Source: an uncultured Bacteroidota bacterium | GTDB lineage: Bacteria > Bacteroidota > Bacteroidia > Bacteroidales > 4484-276 | Direction of reading: 5' to 3' | Length of the DNA stretch: 64,000 nucleotides | NCBI GenBank assembly: GCA_903944895.1 | Contig: CAJATL010000206.1 | Location: 1 to 64,000 of the forward strand | Part shown: one piece after another, positions 46,385 to 54,961 of the stretch | Layout of the letters: each line of letters opens with the position of its first letter | Position numbering within the stretch: position 1 is the first letter of the stretch | Notes under the pieces: generated by a model | What the model saw: only the letters and a program-made list of their open reading frames with translations | Databases searched by the model: none | What the model was told of the DNA's origin: nothing | Translations under genes and position numbers: made by a program

Positions 46385-47401
46385 ATGATGAATAAAAAAG
46401 ATCTTCTCAAGGACACCATCAAACACATCGATATCAAATCGTTTGATTCGGCCCCGATTATCGACGCCATGCGCGACATGTCGTTTACCTCGCGCGACAC
46501 TGCCAACGCTGCCGACATTTTGCAGCGGATGATAAAAGATAAAGATTGCTCAATCTGGCTCACCCTTGCCGGCAGCACCAGCGCCGGCGGTTGTATGCAG
46601 GTTTACGTGGACATGATCAAAAACAACATGATCGATTGCGTTGTTGCCACTGGTGCCTCCATTGTTGATATGGATTTTTTTGAAGCCCTCGGCTACAAAC
46701 ATTACAAAGGCTCACCCTGGATCGACGACAAACACCTGCGTTCGCAATACATCGACCGGATTTATGATACTTTTATTGATGAAGAAGAGCTGCAGGCCTG
46801 CGATCAGACGGTAAAAATTATTGCCGACAGCCTCGAACCACGGCCATATTCATCGCGTGAATTTATCTGGGAAATGGGACGTTATCTTACCAAACACAGC
46901 ATTAAAAAAGATTCACTCATCCAGGTGGCTTTTGAGCACAATGTTCCGATTTTCTGCCCTGCATTCTCGGATAGCAGTGCCGGTTTCGGACTTGTTGTTC
47001 ACCAGGTTGAAAATCCCGAAAAGCATCTTTCGATCGATTCGGTAAAGGATTTCAGAGAACTGACCGATGTAAAAATAGCCGCAGGAACCACAGGTTTACT
47101 GATGATTGGCGGTGGTGTTCCCAAAAACTTCGCCCAGGATACCGTTGTTTGCGCCGAAATTCTTGGTCATGAAGTCGAGATGCACAAATACGCCATACAG
47201 ATTACCGTTGCCGATGTTCGCGATGGCGCCTGTTCGAGTTCAACGTTAAAAGAAGCCTCATCCTGGGGAAAGGTTGATACTGCCTACGAACAGATGGTTT
47301 ATGCCGAAGCAACCTCCGTACTTCCTTTGATGATCAGTTACGCTTTTCACCGTGGCGACTGGAAAAACAGGATCAAACGCGAGTGGGCGAAGTTGTTTTA
47401 G
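46385..47401 (+). CDS. Deoxyhypusine-synthase-like protein, probable polyamine aminobutyltransferase
   Basis: 338 residues of the deoxyhypusine synthase fold: TLAGSTSAGG for NAD binding, GVPKNFAQDT, and the catalytic lysine K296 in KEASSWGK. Bacteria have no eIF5A, and such homologues are known to make homospermidine by moving the aminobutyl group of spermidine or putrescine to another amine (family knowledge). Directly behind agmatinase in one operon, it probably acts on the putrescine made there. The start could also be the next Met at 46388. The sequence has the complete conserved set, so it is likely active, but the exact product is not determined by sequence. Confidence 0.85.
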   Translation: MMNKKDLLKDTIKHIDIKSFDSAPIIDAMRDMSFTSRDTANAADILQRMIKDKDCSIWLTLAGSTSAGGCMQVYVDMIKNNMIDCVVATGASIVDMDFFEALGYKHYKGSPWIDDKHLRSQYIDRIYDTFIDEEELQACDQTVKIIADSLEPRPYSSREFIWEMGRYLTKHSIKKDSLIQVAFEHNVPIFCPAFSDSSAGFGLVVHQVENPEKHLSIDSVKDFRELTDVKIAAGTTGLLMIGGGVPKNFAQDTVVCAEILGHEVEMHKYAIQITVADVRDGACSSSTLKEASSWGKVDTAYEQMVYAEATSVLPLMISYAFHRGDWKNRIKREWAKLF

Positions 47402-47412
47402 GAAGAAAGTTA

Positions 47413-47502
47413 GGAGTACTTGGAGTGCCTTGAGTGCCTAAAGTACTTAGAGTACTTAGAGTGCCTAAAGTACTTGGTGTGCCTAAAGTACTATGAGTGC
47501 CG
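47413..47502. repeat. Ten 9-bp degenerate tandem repeats
   Basis: Ten units with consensus NNAGTRCYT (R=A/G) follow in exact 9-bp register after the stop of the polyamine gene. No terminator is seen. The next 350 bp up to 47857 hold no recognisable gene; an 81-codon frame at 47556-47801 has no features. Confidence 0.8.
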
Positions 47503-47857
47503 GGAGTTAGGAGTACCGGATAATTTGATTTGGGAATGAAGTCAACATTGTTTTATTGCGATCGAAAGCACCAATTTTATATGTTATCACTATTAACCAG
47601 GTCAAAATGTTCTTTTGTTTCAAAACGCTTGAAGTCTTTGATGCAACGATTAGCGGATTAAGTATTGTGGAACAGTTGGATACGATGCCATTGAATTTTT
47701 CTCATTGGGATAAAACAGCTTACCTGGTTACTCCTTTAAAAAACTATTCCAAACAAGCTTTTACCCTTGCAAGAATGATTACTTTTGTGTCCTTCAAATA
47801 AAATAACTCACGGAATGTAGAAATCGGTTTTTTATAACTGCTAAAATTTAAGGAACA

Positions 47858-48769
47858 ATGATCGAGACTATTAAAATCGGGACCATCAGGTGGCATCATG
47901 TCCTCGACCCGAAAGAAGACGATCTTCAATACCTGAAAGATAACTTTTACTTTCACCCACTCGACATTGAGGACTGCCGGAGCAAGCTAAACCAACGCCC
48001 CAAAATCGACGTTTATGATGACTATTATTTCATCATCCTTCACTTCCCAAAATTCGACCGGATCAACAAATTTCTGAAAACCAAAGAGGTAAAAATCTTC
48101 TGGGGCGAAGATTATGTGATCACCATCGGAAATACACATTGGGTAATTCAGGATTTGTTTAACCTTGCCCGCGAACAGGCAACCCGCAAAGAGGAATTCG
48201 AAATCGGAACGAGTGATGCCCTTCTCTATCACATACTCGAAAGACTCATGACCGAAACCACCACGCTGATCCGCAAAATCGGCAGCGACGTCGAATTTCT
48301 GAACCGCGACCTCTTCAACAAAAATTCACAAAAAACCATCGAACGGATTTCGGTTACCCGGAAAAACATCATCCTCCTGAATACCATTTTCAGGCCGCAG
48401 CTTCCACTGTTCCAGAAATTCGAAAGTGGCGCCATCGAAGGCTATGCCGAAAACATGGAAGATTACTGGGGAAATATCCTCGACTATTACCAGAAAATCT
48501 GGGATATGACCGAGGATTACGCCGAATTGATCGAAGGCCTTTCCAAAACTTTCGACTCGCTGCAGGCCAACCGCACCAACGAAATCATCAAAATTCTCAC
48601 CTTAATTTCATCGTTTATCCTGCCACTCTCTTTTATCACCGGCCTTTACGGGATGAATGTCATCCTGCCGCTTGGCGACCATCCGCTGGCTTTTTATGGC
48701 ATTATTGGCTCGATGGTTTTACTGGTAGCTTCGATGTTTACCTATTTTAAGATAAAAAAGTGGATGTGA
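47858..48769 (+). CDS. corA: CorA-type magnesium/cobalt channel
   Basis: 303 residues. The cytoplasmic N-terminal alpha/beta domain starts METIKIGTIRWHHVLDPKEDD; the long stalk helix is followed by two TM segments. The selectivity motif Y-GMN (GMN at residues 265-267) lies in the periplasmic loop after TM1, and TM2 ends with the basic tail FKIKKWM. Full-length CorA proteins are about 310-350 residues, so this one is normal to slightly short. It imports Mg2+ as a pentamer. It sits alone, behind the 9-bp repeat region. The substrate may also include Co2+ or Ni2+, as in other CorA proteins. Confidence 0.93.
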   Translation: MIETIKIGTIRWHHVLDPKEDDLQYLKDNFYFHPLDIEDCRSKLNQRPKIDVYDDYYFIILHFPKFDRINKFLKTKEVKIFWGEDYVITIGNTHWVIQDLFNLAREQATRKEEFEIGTSDALLYHILERLMTETTTLIRKIGSDVEFLNRDLFNKNSQKTIERISVTRKNIILLNTIFRPQLPLFQKFESGAIEGYAENMEDYWGNILDYYQKIWDMTEDYAELIEGLSKTFDSLQANRTNEIIKILTLISSFILPLSFITGLYGMNVILPLGDHPLAFYGIIGSMVLLVASMFTYFKIKKWM

Positions 48770-48837
48770 GAAGGAGGTGTAAGGCATTGGGCATAAGGCG
48801 TAAGTCAGGAGTCGGCGGTTGCCAGTCAGCAGTATTA

Positions 48838-48860
48838 AAACACAAAATTCAAAAAACCAA
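48838..48860. repeat. Dispersed A-rich repeat copy
   Basis: A short copy of the CACAAAATTCAAAA type lies in the corA to acetyltransferase spacer. It has no coding frame. Confidence 0.45.
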
Positions 48861-48891
48861 AAAACAACGAAACAAAGAGGGGCAGGGCTGA

Positions 48892-49317
48892 TTATTTTTG
48901 GAGAATCATCAGATAATGCCGGATGAAGGCTTCTGTAAAAATATCACCCGACTTCACGAAACCCTGCCGTTCGTAATATCTTACGGCATTGAGCTGCGAA
49001 TGGAGATAAATCTTTTTGTTGAAAGGTGTAACATCGTCGAGTATTCGTTGTAATAAAATGGTGCCTGTACCTTGGTTTCTGAATTCGGGCAAGAGGGCAA
49101 AACGCTCAAGTTTAATTCCTTTTTCGGTTTCTCTCCATCGTGCGGTTCCTGCGGCTTTGCCATCAATAAAAATCAGGTAAAACCGGCAAAATTCTTCATT
49201 TTCGATTTCGAGTGTCGGATCAACACTGAGTTCTTCAATAAAAACATGCTGTCTGATTTCCAAAGCTTTATTGTATAATGCCTGGTCTGCCGACGTGAAC
49301 GATTTTATTTCGATCAT
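48892..49317 (-). CDS. GNAT family N-acetyltransferase
   Basis: 141 residues from the Met at 49317 (MIEIKSFTSADQALYNKALEIR); the longer frame to 49413 runs back into the fabH end and terminator and is rejected. The GNAT core is seen in GTARWRETEKGIKLERFALLPEFRNQGTGTILLQ, with the acetyl-CoA loop Q/RNQGTG and the C-terminal NAVRYYERQGF motif. It transfers an acetyl group from acetyl-CoA to an unknown amine. It resembles ElaA-like bacterial acetyltransferases. It follows the fabH operon with a terminator between, so it is probably transcribed separately. Confidence 0.88.
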   Translation of the reverse strand: MIEIKSFTSADQALYNKALEIRQHVFIEELSVDPTLEIENEEFCRFYLIFIDGKAAGTARWRETEKGIKLERFALLPEFRNQGTGTILLQRILDDVTPFNKKIYLHSQLNAVRYYERQGFVKSGDIFTEAFIRHYLMILQK

Positions 49318-49335
49318 GATTGTAAAAATTAAAAA

Positions 49336-49358
49336 AGCAACCCATATTTTGGATTGCT
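49336..49358 (-). terminator. Terminator of the fabH operon
   Basis: On the minus strand AGCAATCC...GGGTTGCT (one mismatch) is followed by six T. It lies 25 nt past the fabH stop. Confidence 0.75.
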
Positions 49359-49382
49359 TATCGTCGAATGTAAAAATATCTT

Positions 49383-50390
49383 TTAATGATGGTTGCTTCC
49401 ATCGTAAGCCCATTTAAGATAAATGGAACCCCAGGTAAATCCTCCGCCAAAGGCTGCAAGGATGATGTTATCGCCTTTTTTGAGTTGTTTTTCCCATTCC
49501 CAGAGGCAAAGCGGAATTGTTGCCGAAGTGGTATTTCCGTATCTTTCGATATTTATCATCACCTGGCTTTTATCGATACCCATGCGGCGTGCCGTGGCTT
49601 CGATAATTCTGAGGTTGGCCTGATGCGGCACCAGCCATGCCAAATCTTCCGATTCGAGATGGTGTTTTTTCATCATCTCAACCGAAACATCAGCCATTTT
49701 TGAAACAGCAAATTTAAAAACTGCCTGTCCTTCCTGGTAAATAAAATGTTCGCGGGCATCGATGGTTTCGTGAGAGGCGGGTTTAACCGATCCGCCGGCT
49801 TTTTGATGAAGATGTAGCCGGCCTGCTCCGTCGGACTGATGAATAGAATCGATAATTCCGACATCTTCGGTTGTTGGTTCGAGGAGGATTGCGGCGCCCG
49901 CATCGCCGAAAATAACGCAGGTTGACCGGTCGGTGTAATCGGTAATTGACGACATTTTATCGGCGCCAACCATGATTACTTTTTTGTATCCGCCCGATTC
50001 GATGAATTTTGCAGCTGTAGTCAGGGCATAAATTTGCCCGGAACAGGCCGCGTTAATGTCGAAATGAAAAGCGTTTTTTATCCCGACTTTATCAGCAATA
50101 ATATTGGCAGTAGCCGGAAACTGCATGTCGGGGGTAACTGTGGCACAAATCAGCAGGTCGATTTCGTCGGGGTGGGTGTTGGTTTTTTTGAGCAGGCCTT
50201 TAACCGCCTCGGCTCCCATGTCGGAGGTACCTTTGCCTTTTTCTTTCAGGATATGACGTTCTCTTATCCCGGTTCGCGTGGTAATCCATTCATCGGAGGT
50301 TTCTACCATTTTTGCAAGTTCATCGTTGGTCAGGATATACTCAGGAACCCACGCGTGAATGCCAGTGATGGCAGCTCTTATCTTGGTCAT
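49383..50390 (-). CDS. fabH: Beta-ketoacyl-ACP synthase III
   Basis: 335 residues. It condenses acetyl-CoA (or branched acyl-CoA) with malonyl-ACP to start fatty acid synthesis in the cytoplasm. The catalytic triad is C116 in AACSGQ, H256 in VPHQANLR and N286 in RYGNTTSA. The Gly-rich FGDAGAA loop and the C-terminal GGGFTWGS are also typical. The length is normal. It is the last gene of the order YceD-rpmF-plsX-fabH, on one strand and 26 bp behind plsX. The gene order agrees with a lipid and ribosome assembly operon found in many bacteria. Confidence 0.97.
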   Translation of the reverse strand: MTKIRAAITGIHAWVPEYILTNDELAKMVETSDEWITTRTGIRERHILKEKGKGTSDMGAEAVKGLLKKTNTHPDEIDLLICATVTPDMQFPATANIIADKVGIKNAFHFDINAACSGQIYALTTAAKFIESGGYKKVIMVGADKMSSITDYTDRSTCVIFGDAGAAILLEPTTEDVGIIDSIHQSDGAGRLHLHQKAGGSVKPASHETIDAREHFIYQEGQAVFKFAVSKMADVSVEMMKKHHLESEDLAWLVPHQANLRIIEATARRMGIDKSQVMINIERYGNTTSATIPLCLWEWEKQLKKGDNIILAAFGGGFTWGSIYLKWAYDGSNHH

Positions 50391-50416
50391 ATTTTATGTT
50401 CTAAATTTTAAAAAAT

Positions 50417-51367
50417 TTAATGCATGTAAATATGCAACGCTTTATTGATTTTGGAAGAAAGTCGTGCGTCGTAAATGCTTTTCGCCAGTAAGACCATATT
50501 TTTTACCGCAACATTATTCGAGATTCCATGTCCGATTACAACGGCACCATTGATGCCGAGAATAGGGCTTCCACCATGTTTTTCGTAATTAAACCGTTCA
50601 AAAAAGCTATCGGTTAAATTTCGTTTTTGTAAAATCCGGTAGATGGCTTCCGATTGTTTAATCACGATATTGCCTGTAAAACCATCACAAACAATAACAT
50701 CAACTTTAGTGTTAAAAAGGTCGCGGCTTTCGATATTTCCGAGGAAATTAAAATCCTTTGATTCTTTCATCAACTGGTAGGCCGATTGTGTTGAAAGATT
50801 TCCTTTTCCTTCTTCTTCGCCAATGTTTAAAAGACCCACGCGTGGATTTTCAATTTTAAGCACTTCATGGGCATAAATCGAACCCAAAACAGCAAACTGG
50901 TACAAAACATCAGGTTTTGAATCAGGGTTGGTGCCGATATCAAGGATGATGGCTTCGTTGCCGTTCTCCTGCGGAACGATAGCCAGGGTAGCCGGACGAA
51001 TCACTCCTGGAATGCTACCAATACTGTACATGGCTCCAACCATCATGGCACCGGAATTACCGGCACTTGCAAAAGCATTGATCTGCTTCGATTCGAGAAG
51101 TTTAAAGCCGACAAAAATACTGGAATCATGCTTGGTGGAAATGGCCTTTAATGGCTTTTCTCCCATGCCGATGACCTCAGTAGTGTTTACAATATGGAAT
51201 CTTCCGGAAGTAATTAAATTGTTGTCAACCTGGCTACGAATTATTTCTTCGTTTCCAATCAATACAATCTGATCATTCTCAGTCAATTCACCGAGGGCAA
51301 GAATTGCTCCCGCGATAATTGCATCTGGGGCAAAATCACCGCCCATAACGTCCAATCCGATCTTCAT
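50417..51367 (-). CDS. plsX: Phosphate acyltransferase PlsX
   Basis: 316 residues of the PlsX fold, which makes acyl-phosphate from acyl-ACP for glycerolipid synthesis. The start MKIGLDVMGGDFAPDAIIAGA is diagnostic (DxMGGDxxP), with SAGNSGAMMVGAM and VCDGFTGNIVIK further on. The length is normal (E. coli about 350, many Bacteroidetes 310-320). It sits between rpmF and fabH; the spacer to fabH is 26 bp. A membrane-associated peripheral protein working with PlsY (not in this window). Confidence 0.97.
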   Translation of the reverse strand: MKIGLDVMGGDFAPDAIIAGAILALGELTENDQIVLIGNEEIIRSQVDNNLITSGRFHIVNTTEVIGMGEKPLKAISTKHDSSIFVGFKLLESKQINAFASAGNSGAMMVGAMYSIGSIPGVIRPATLAIVPQENGNEAIILDIGTNPDSKPDVLYQFAVLGSIYAHEVLKIENPRVGLLNIGEEEGKGNLSTQSAYQLMKESKDFNFLGNIESRDLFNTKVDVIVCDGFTGNIVIKQSEAIYRILQKRNLTDSFFERFNYEKHGGSPILGINGAVVIGHGISNNVAVKNMVLLAKSIYDARLSSKINKALHIYMH

Positions 51368-51409
51368 CAGTTGCTGGAGTTAGTGCTATAAATAATCAGG
51401 AAGGAGCCT

Positions 51410-51601
51410 TTATTCGGCTTCATTTTTCTGCATTACAACCTTGCCTTTGTAGTACAAGCTTCCTTCTACCCAGTATGCTCTGTGGTAAATGTGAACGGTG
51501 CCTGTTACAGGGCATGTAGCCAATGTTGGTGCAACGGCTTTGTAATGTGTTCTTCTTTTATCTCTTCTGGTGTTCGAGATTTTATGCTTCGGGTGTGCCA
51601 T
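51410..51601 (-). CDS. rpmF: 50S ribosomal protein L32
   Basis: 63 residues. The start [25 protein letters not shown] is the conserved L32 beginning. The usual zinc-ribbon form has four Cys, but here only one Cys remains ([10 protein letters not shown]), so this is the non-zinc (C-minus) form, as in many Bacteroidetes. It sits 21 bp behind the YceD gene, the classic pairing. Monocistronic expression is unlikely. Confidence 0.97.
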   Translation of the reverse strand: MAHPKHKISNTRRDKRRTHYKAVAPTLATCPVTGTVHIYHRAYWVEGSLYYKGKVVMQKNEAE

Positions 51602-51622
51602 TTAATCGTAAATTTATTGTTA

Positions 51623-52150
51623 TCAATTATTTAATGTCTTTTTTAACTGTGCAAGTGCTTCCCATCTTGGGTCTGTTTCCTGCGGTTCGGGTTGCGTACC
51701 TAACTTTTCCAGCATTTCGGGGTCGCAGGTACTATTCCCATCTTCATCATCCGGATGAATCCTCTGAATTGGCAGCATCAGCATGATGTATTCGTAAATG
51801 AGCTGACTTATGTTGAACTCATGCTCGCTTTCAGGGATAATGAGCACGTCGTCCGATTCTTCATCCCATTCATCACCGAGTTTAACATACAATGTTTCAT
51901 TTCCTTCAACGGGATAATCAAACAATTCGAGGCATCTGTCGCAGGTTACTTCAACACTTCCGTTGATGCTGAATTCGAAAATGAGCATCCTTTCCTGTTT
52001 ATTGAGGTCAATATCAACAGCTACCTTACCCTTTTTTATTTCAGAGTATTCGATACAATCAAAGAACTTTTCGCCTATAACGTATTCAAAATGATGATCC
52101 CCCAGCTTAAGGCCTCGAAAAGGGATTGCGAAATTTTTTAAGTAATCCAC
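51623..52150 (-). CDS. YceD/DUF177 family protein
   Basis: 175 residues. This family accompanies rpmF and contributes to 23S rRNA accumulation in some organisms (family knowledge). Visible features are the acidic middle VKLGDEWDEESDDVLIIPE, the CDRCLELFDYPV motif and the strand pattern IDLNKQERMLIFEFSINGSVEVTCDRC. A late Cys (CDPEM) is a possible partner. It is the first gene of the operon, upstream of rpmF, plsX and fabH. The preceding region 52151-52755 has no gene. Confidence 0.9.
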   Translation of the reverse strand: MDYLKNFAIPFRGLKLGDHHFEYVIGEKFFDCIEYSEIKKGKVAVDIDLNKQERMLIFEFSINGSVEVTCDRCLELFDYPVEGNETLYVKLGDEWDEESDDVLIIPESEHEFNISQLIYEYIMLMLPIQRIHPDDEDGNSTCDPEMLEKLGTQPEPQETDPRWEALAQLKKTLNN

Positions 52151-52453
52151 TTTACATTCCTCCTAAAAATTGGGCGGCAAAATTAGAAAATATTATTCTT
52201 AATAACAATGCTTTACATGGTTATTTTTGGAAATCAATGCAAATCAATGGTTTTATGACGACAAACAAGGTTGCTGTGAAGCATCGGAAACCGTTTAATC
52301 CTTGCGGGAGGTGCCAACACATTTTCGATAAAGGACCTTCCTTAAAAAAACAAAAAAGGTTAAAGGGACGGGATTCTTCAAAAAGGGGCTGTTGCCGATA
52401 GCCGTCTTTAAAATGGAGATTCCAATAATCCCAATCCGCCTGAGTTCGACTGA

Positions 52454-52589
52454 TCCGCCAAGCGGCGGACGAAGTCTGGCGGACTGGGTTATTCCTTTTC
52501 CCCCCAACCCCCCGAATCGGGGGGTTTTCTTCCATGAGAAATTTCTATCAATGCTGGCGGGTTCTTCCCTCCTCCGCCATCTGGCGGAG
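52454..52589. repeat. Cluster of GC-rich palindromes in a gene-free spacer
   Basis: Within 52151-52755, otherwise gene-free, lie TCCGCC-AAGC-GGCGGA (52454-52469), a 21-bp palindrome of two 9-bp arms AACCCCCCG/CGGGGGGTT (52506-52526) and CTCCGCCA-TC-TGGCGGAG (52572-52589). Related GTCCGCCA sequence occurs at the centre of the palindrome at 1-340. Frames found here are artefacts of the repeats. Confidence 0.75.
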
Positions 52590-52755
52590 ACTGAGGGGGG
52601 TAAACCAGTTGGTGGCGACCAAGGCAGGGCAAACAAATTTTGGGGATCAGGTATTTGAAAACCAGAGAAGTGACAATAAGTTGAGGGGCTTACCTGTTTT
52701 TATAGTACTTTAGCGACGTCTTTAGGTTTAAATTGTTTAATTCAAAATCAGGAAT

Positions 52756-53997
52756 ATGAAAAGTAGCTTCATTTTATTTTTAGTTCTACTTGCCGGTATG
52801 TTAAGTAAACCGGTTTTCTCTCAATCAGAAAATGATACCACATTATTAGGTTTGCCAGGTGATAATCTGGATCTTTACGCAGTATTGGACCTCTTTCAAA
52901 AGTCAAAAACCATCGAAGATTTTGAGAAAGTTTTAAATGAGGAAAAAACCGGGATTAATAATCTGGATCTGGACCTGGATAACCAGGTCGATTTCATCAA
53001 GGTTGAAACCAAACAAAAAGACAAAGATTTTACTTTTATCCTTCAGGTTGACGTAAGTAAGACTGAAAAACAAGACGTTGCAGTAATCTTAGTTTCAAAA
53101 GACAAAAATGATAAAGTTACCTTGCAAATAGTGGGTGATGTTGACCTGTACGGCAAAGATTATGTTGTCGAACCCAAAACTACTACCACTCCTGCAGTTA
53201 CAGCAAATCCGGCATACACCGGCGACAACCCTGTTACTGAGAGTGTTCCGGCAACCACCACCGTTGTAGTGGTCGAGACGGTTCCAATCGTTCAGTATGT
53301 GTATTCACCGGTGTATGTACCGTACTATCCACCCTATTATTACGGCTATTATCCGCCCTATTATGCACCTTTTGCAGTAATGGCCGTTGGCATTTATCGC
53401 CATAATAATTACTATTACCATGGAGGTGGCTATGGTTATCATGGTAATACAACAGTTATTGTTAACCACAATAGTTATAACAATTACAATAATTCGAGGA
53501 ATAGTTCCAATACTGTCAATCATAATAAAGCCAACGGCAATTATAATAGTAACCGAACTTCGACACGTCAGTCGGGAGGAGCATCAGCTACAACGCGTCC
53601 GGCAGGTGGAACATCAGGTGGTGCATCGGCAACGACACGACCTTCGGGAGGAGCATCGGCAACTACACGTCCCTCAGGCGGTGCGTCAGCCTCAACCCGC
53701 GAATCGAAACCATCGGCTACAACCAAGCCTTCAAATGCATCAGCTTCAACGCGTCAGTCAGGAACTTCTTCTGCATCAACCCGGCAAGCCAGCCCATCAA
53801 CATCAAATCGCCAATCCAATGCTTCGGCCTCAACCCGTCAATCATCCCCAGGTTCGTACAGTGGTAGTGGTCGCAGTGGAAGCAGCAGTGGAAGTTATAG
53901 TGGCGGCGGCGGCGGTGGACGTAGCAGCGGTTATAGCGGTGGAGGCCGTAGTGGAGGAGGAGGTGGCGGCGGCGGCCGTGGCGGTGGAAGAAGATAA
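52756..53997 (+). CDS. Secreted protein with Tyr/Pro-, Asn- and Gly-rich tail
   Basis: 413 residues with a signal peptide (ending KPVFSQSEN). Residues about 25-150 form an alpha/beta domain (DLYAVLDLFQKSKTIEDFEKVLNEE, DVDLYGKDYVVEPK). Then come a Tyr/Pro segment (YVPYYPPYYYGYYPPYY), a His/Asn segment, repeats of ASATTRPSGG/ASASTRQS type (about 275-365) and a final Gly/Arg/Ser tail. I recognise no family; repetitive tails of this sort occur in Bacteroidetes cell-surface or matrix-like proteins. The third codon positions remain normal in the folded part. Function unknown. A TACTTTAG box at 52706-52713 could be a promoter. Confidence 0.75.
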   Translation: MKSSFILFLVLLAGMLSKPVFSQSENDTTLLGLPGDNLDLYAVLDLFQKSKTIEDFEKVLNEEKTGINNLDLDLDNQVDFIKVETKQKDKDFTFILQVDVSKTEKQDVAVILVSKDKNDKVTLQIVGDVDLYGKDYVVEPKTTTTPAVTANPAYTGDNPVTESVPATTTVVVVETVPIVQYVYSPVYVPYYPPYYYGYYPPYYAPFAVMAVGIYRHNNYYYHGGGYGYHGNTTVIVNHNSYNNYNNSRNSSNTVNHNKANGNYNSNRTSTRQSGGASATTRPAGGTSGGASATTRPSGGASATTRPSGGASASTRESKPSATTKPSNASASTRQSGTSSASTRQASPSTSNRQSNASASTRQSSPGSYSGSGRSGSSSGSYSGGGGGGRSSGYSGGGRSGGGGGGGGRGGGRR

Positions 53998-54062
53998 AGA
54001 AAGGGAGAAAAAGGAGAGATTGGGAGAAATGGAGAAAAAGAGACAAAGATTTTATAAAAAGC

Positions 54063-54098
54063 AAAAGAGGTTGTTCTCGTTAGGAGACAGCCTCTTTT
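54063..54098. terminator. Bidirectional terminator between convergent genes
   Basis: Imperfect arms around AAAAGAGG (54063-54070) and CCTCTTTT (54091-54098) with a loop of roughly 20 nt, between the plus gene ending at 53997 and the minus gene ending at 54116. Confidence 0.6.
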
Positions 54099-54115
54099 GG
54101 TTAATCTGCTGATCG

Positions 54116-54604
54116 TTATTCAGCTACAGGATGAGCTGTTGCCATGTCGCGTGTGCAAACATAGCGGCCATCTCTTTTGGCAAAAAAACTGAAGTAATGT
54201 CCGTTTTGGATTACTGTACCCGTTGAATCCAGCCGCTTGTATGCTCCGATTTCGGCAACATTATTGCCATCATCTGTTACATAAATTTCGATGGTTTCAT
54301 TAATCATTTTTGAGCCTTCCGGAAAGTCCCTTAATTCTTCTTCGATGAATTTGTGAATGGCATCTCTGCCAACAACAGGCTCCTGCCCTACAAAATAACT
54401 CGTGGCATCATCAGCATAATAGGTTAAGGAATCTATATTCCGATGGGTGAAAACTGCTGCAAATTTGTTTTCGATGGCCTGAATTTCAGCTTTAACCTGC
54501 TCTTTATCAATAACCGGTTCTGCCTTTTTTTGATTACAGGCAAAAGATAAAGCCAGGATAACCATCAACAATCCTCCTCTTAAAATCTTGTTTTTCATCA
54601 TCAT
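54116..54604 (-). CDS. NTF2/SnoaL-like (DUF4440-type) lipoprotein
   Basis: 162 residues. A lipoprotein signal (LRGGLLMVILALSFACNQKK, Cys near residue 23) precedes a NTF2-like cone fold: helix EQVKAEIQAIENKFAAVFTHRNIDSLTYYADDATSYF, VGRDAIHKFIEEELRDF and strands with AEIGAYKRLD and GHYFSFFAKRDGRYVC. Such small lipoproteins bind unidentified small molecules; no catalytic residues can be assigned. The start MMMKN leaves the exact Met uncertain by two codons. Convergent with the Gly-rich gene. Outer-membrane location is inferred. Confidence 0.78.
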   Translation of the reverse strand: MMMKNKILRGGLLMVILALSFACNQKKAEPVIDKEQVKAEIQAIENKFAAVFTHRNIDSLTYYADDATSYFVGQEPVVGRDAIHKFIEEELRDFPEGSKMINETIEIYVTDDGNNVAEIGAYKRLDSTGTVIQNGHYFSFFAKRDGRYVCTRDMATAHPVAE

Positions 54605-54832
54605 AGTATTTTTTAATTTATCTATAATCCTTTTTCAAAAGCCAAATTAGCGACAAATTTAATTTAAATCATGGAATAGTTTTACTTTTCTGAGGTTTTT
54701 GAAAGAGGACTTTTTGAGACTTTGCTTACGGCTGCCGATGTCGATAATTAGTGGAGTCAGGGAGATGCTACCAAACCATGAAAAGTAAACCTGAGTTACG
54801 AATTTCATTTTCTGATTTCTGATGTAAAATTA

Positions 54833-54840
54833 TACATTTG
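54833..54840 (+). promoter_or_regulatory. Bacteroidetes -7 box of the lipoprotein gene at 54962
   Basis: TACATTTG matches the consensus 121 nt before the start codon. No exact TTG is seen 18 nt upstream. The rest of 54605-54961 holds no gene. Confidence 0.5.
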
Positions 54841-54961
54841 CCGATAATTCAAATTTTGATGTTTGGCTTTCTGAATAAAACCTTTGATCGGTAACATTAA
54901 AAATGTTCGGCTCGAAGAAGTATTCACCGGTGGGCCAGTTTTTAACCTAAAAAATTTAAAT

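Noticed and set aside
47556-47801. 81-codon plus-strand frame
   Set aside because: No signal, domain or credible promoter; kept only as part of the gene-free spacer.
52221-52658. Three overlapping frames on both strands
   Set aside because: Created by GC-rich palindromes; composition is unlike real genes of this window.
53387-54112. 241-codon frame within and beyond the Gly-rich gene
   Set aside because: Composition (Ile/Val/His runs, then Gln/Arg) follows from reading repeats in another frame.
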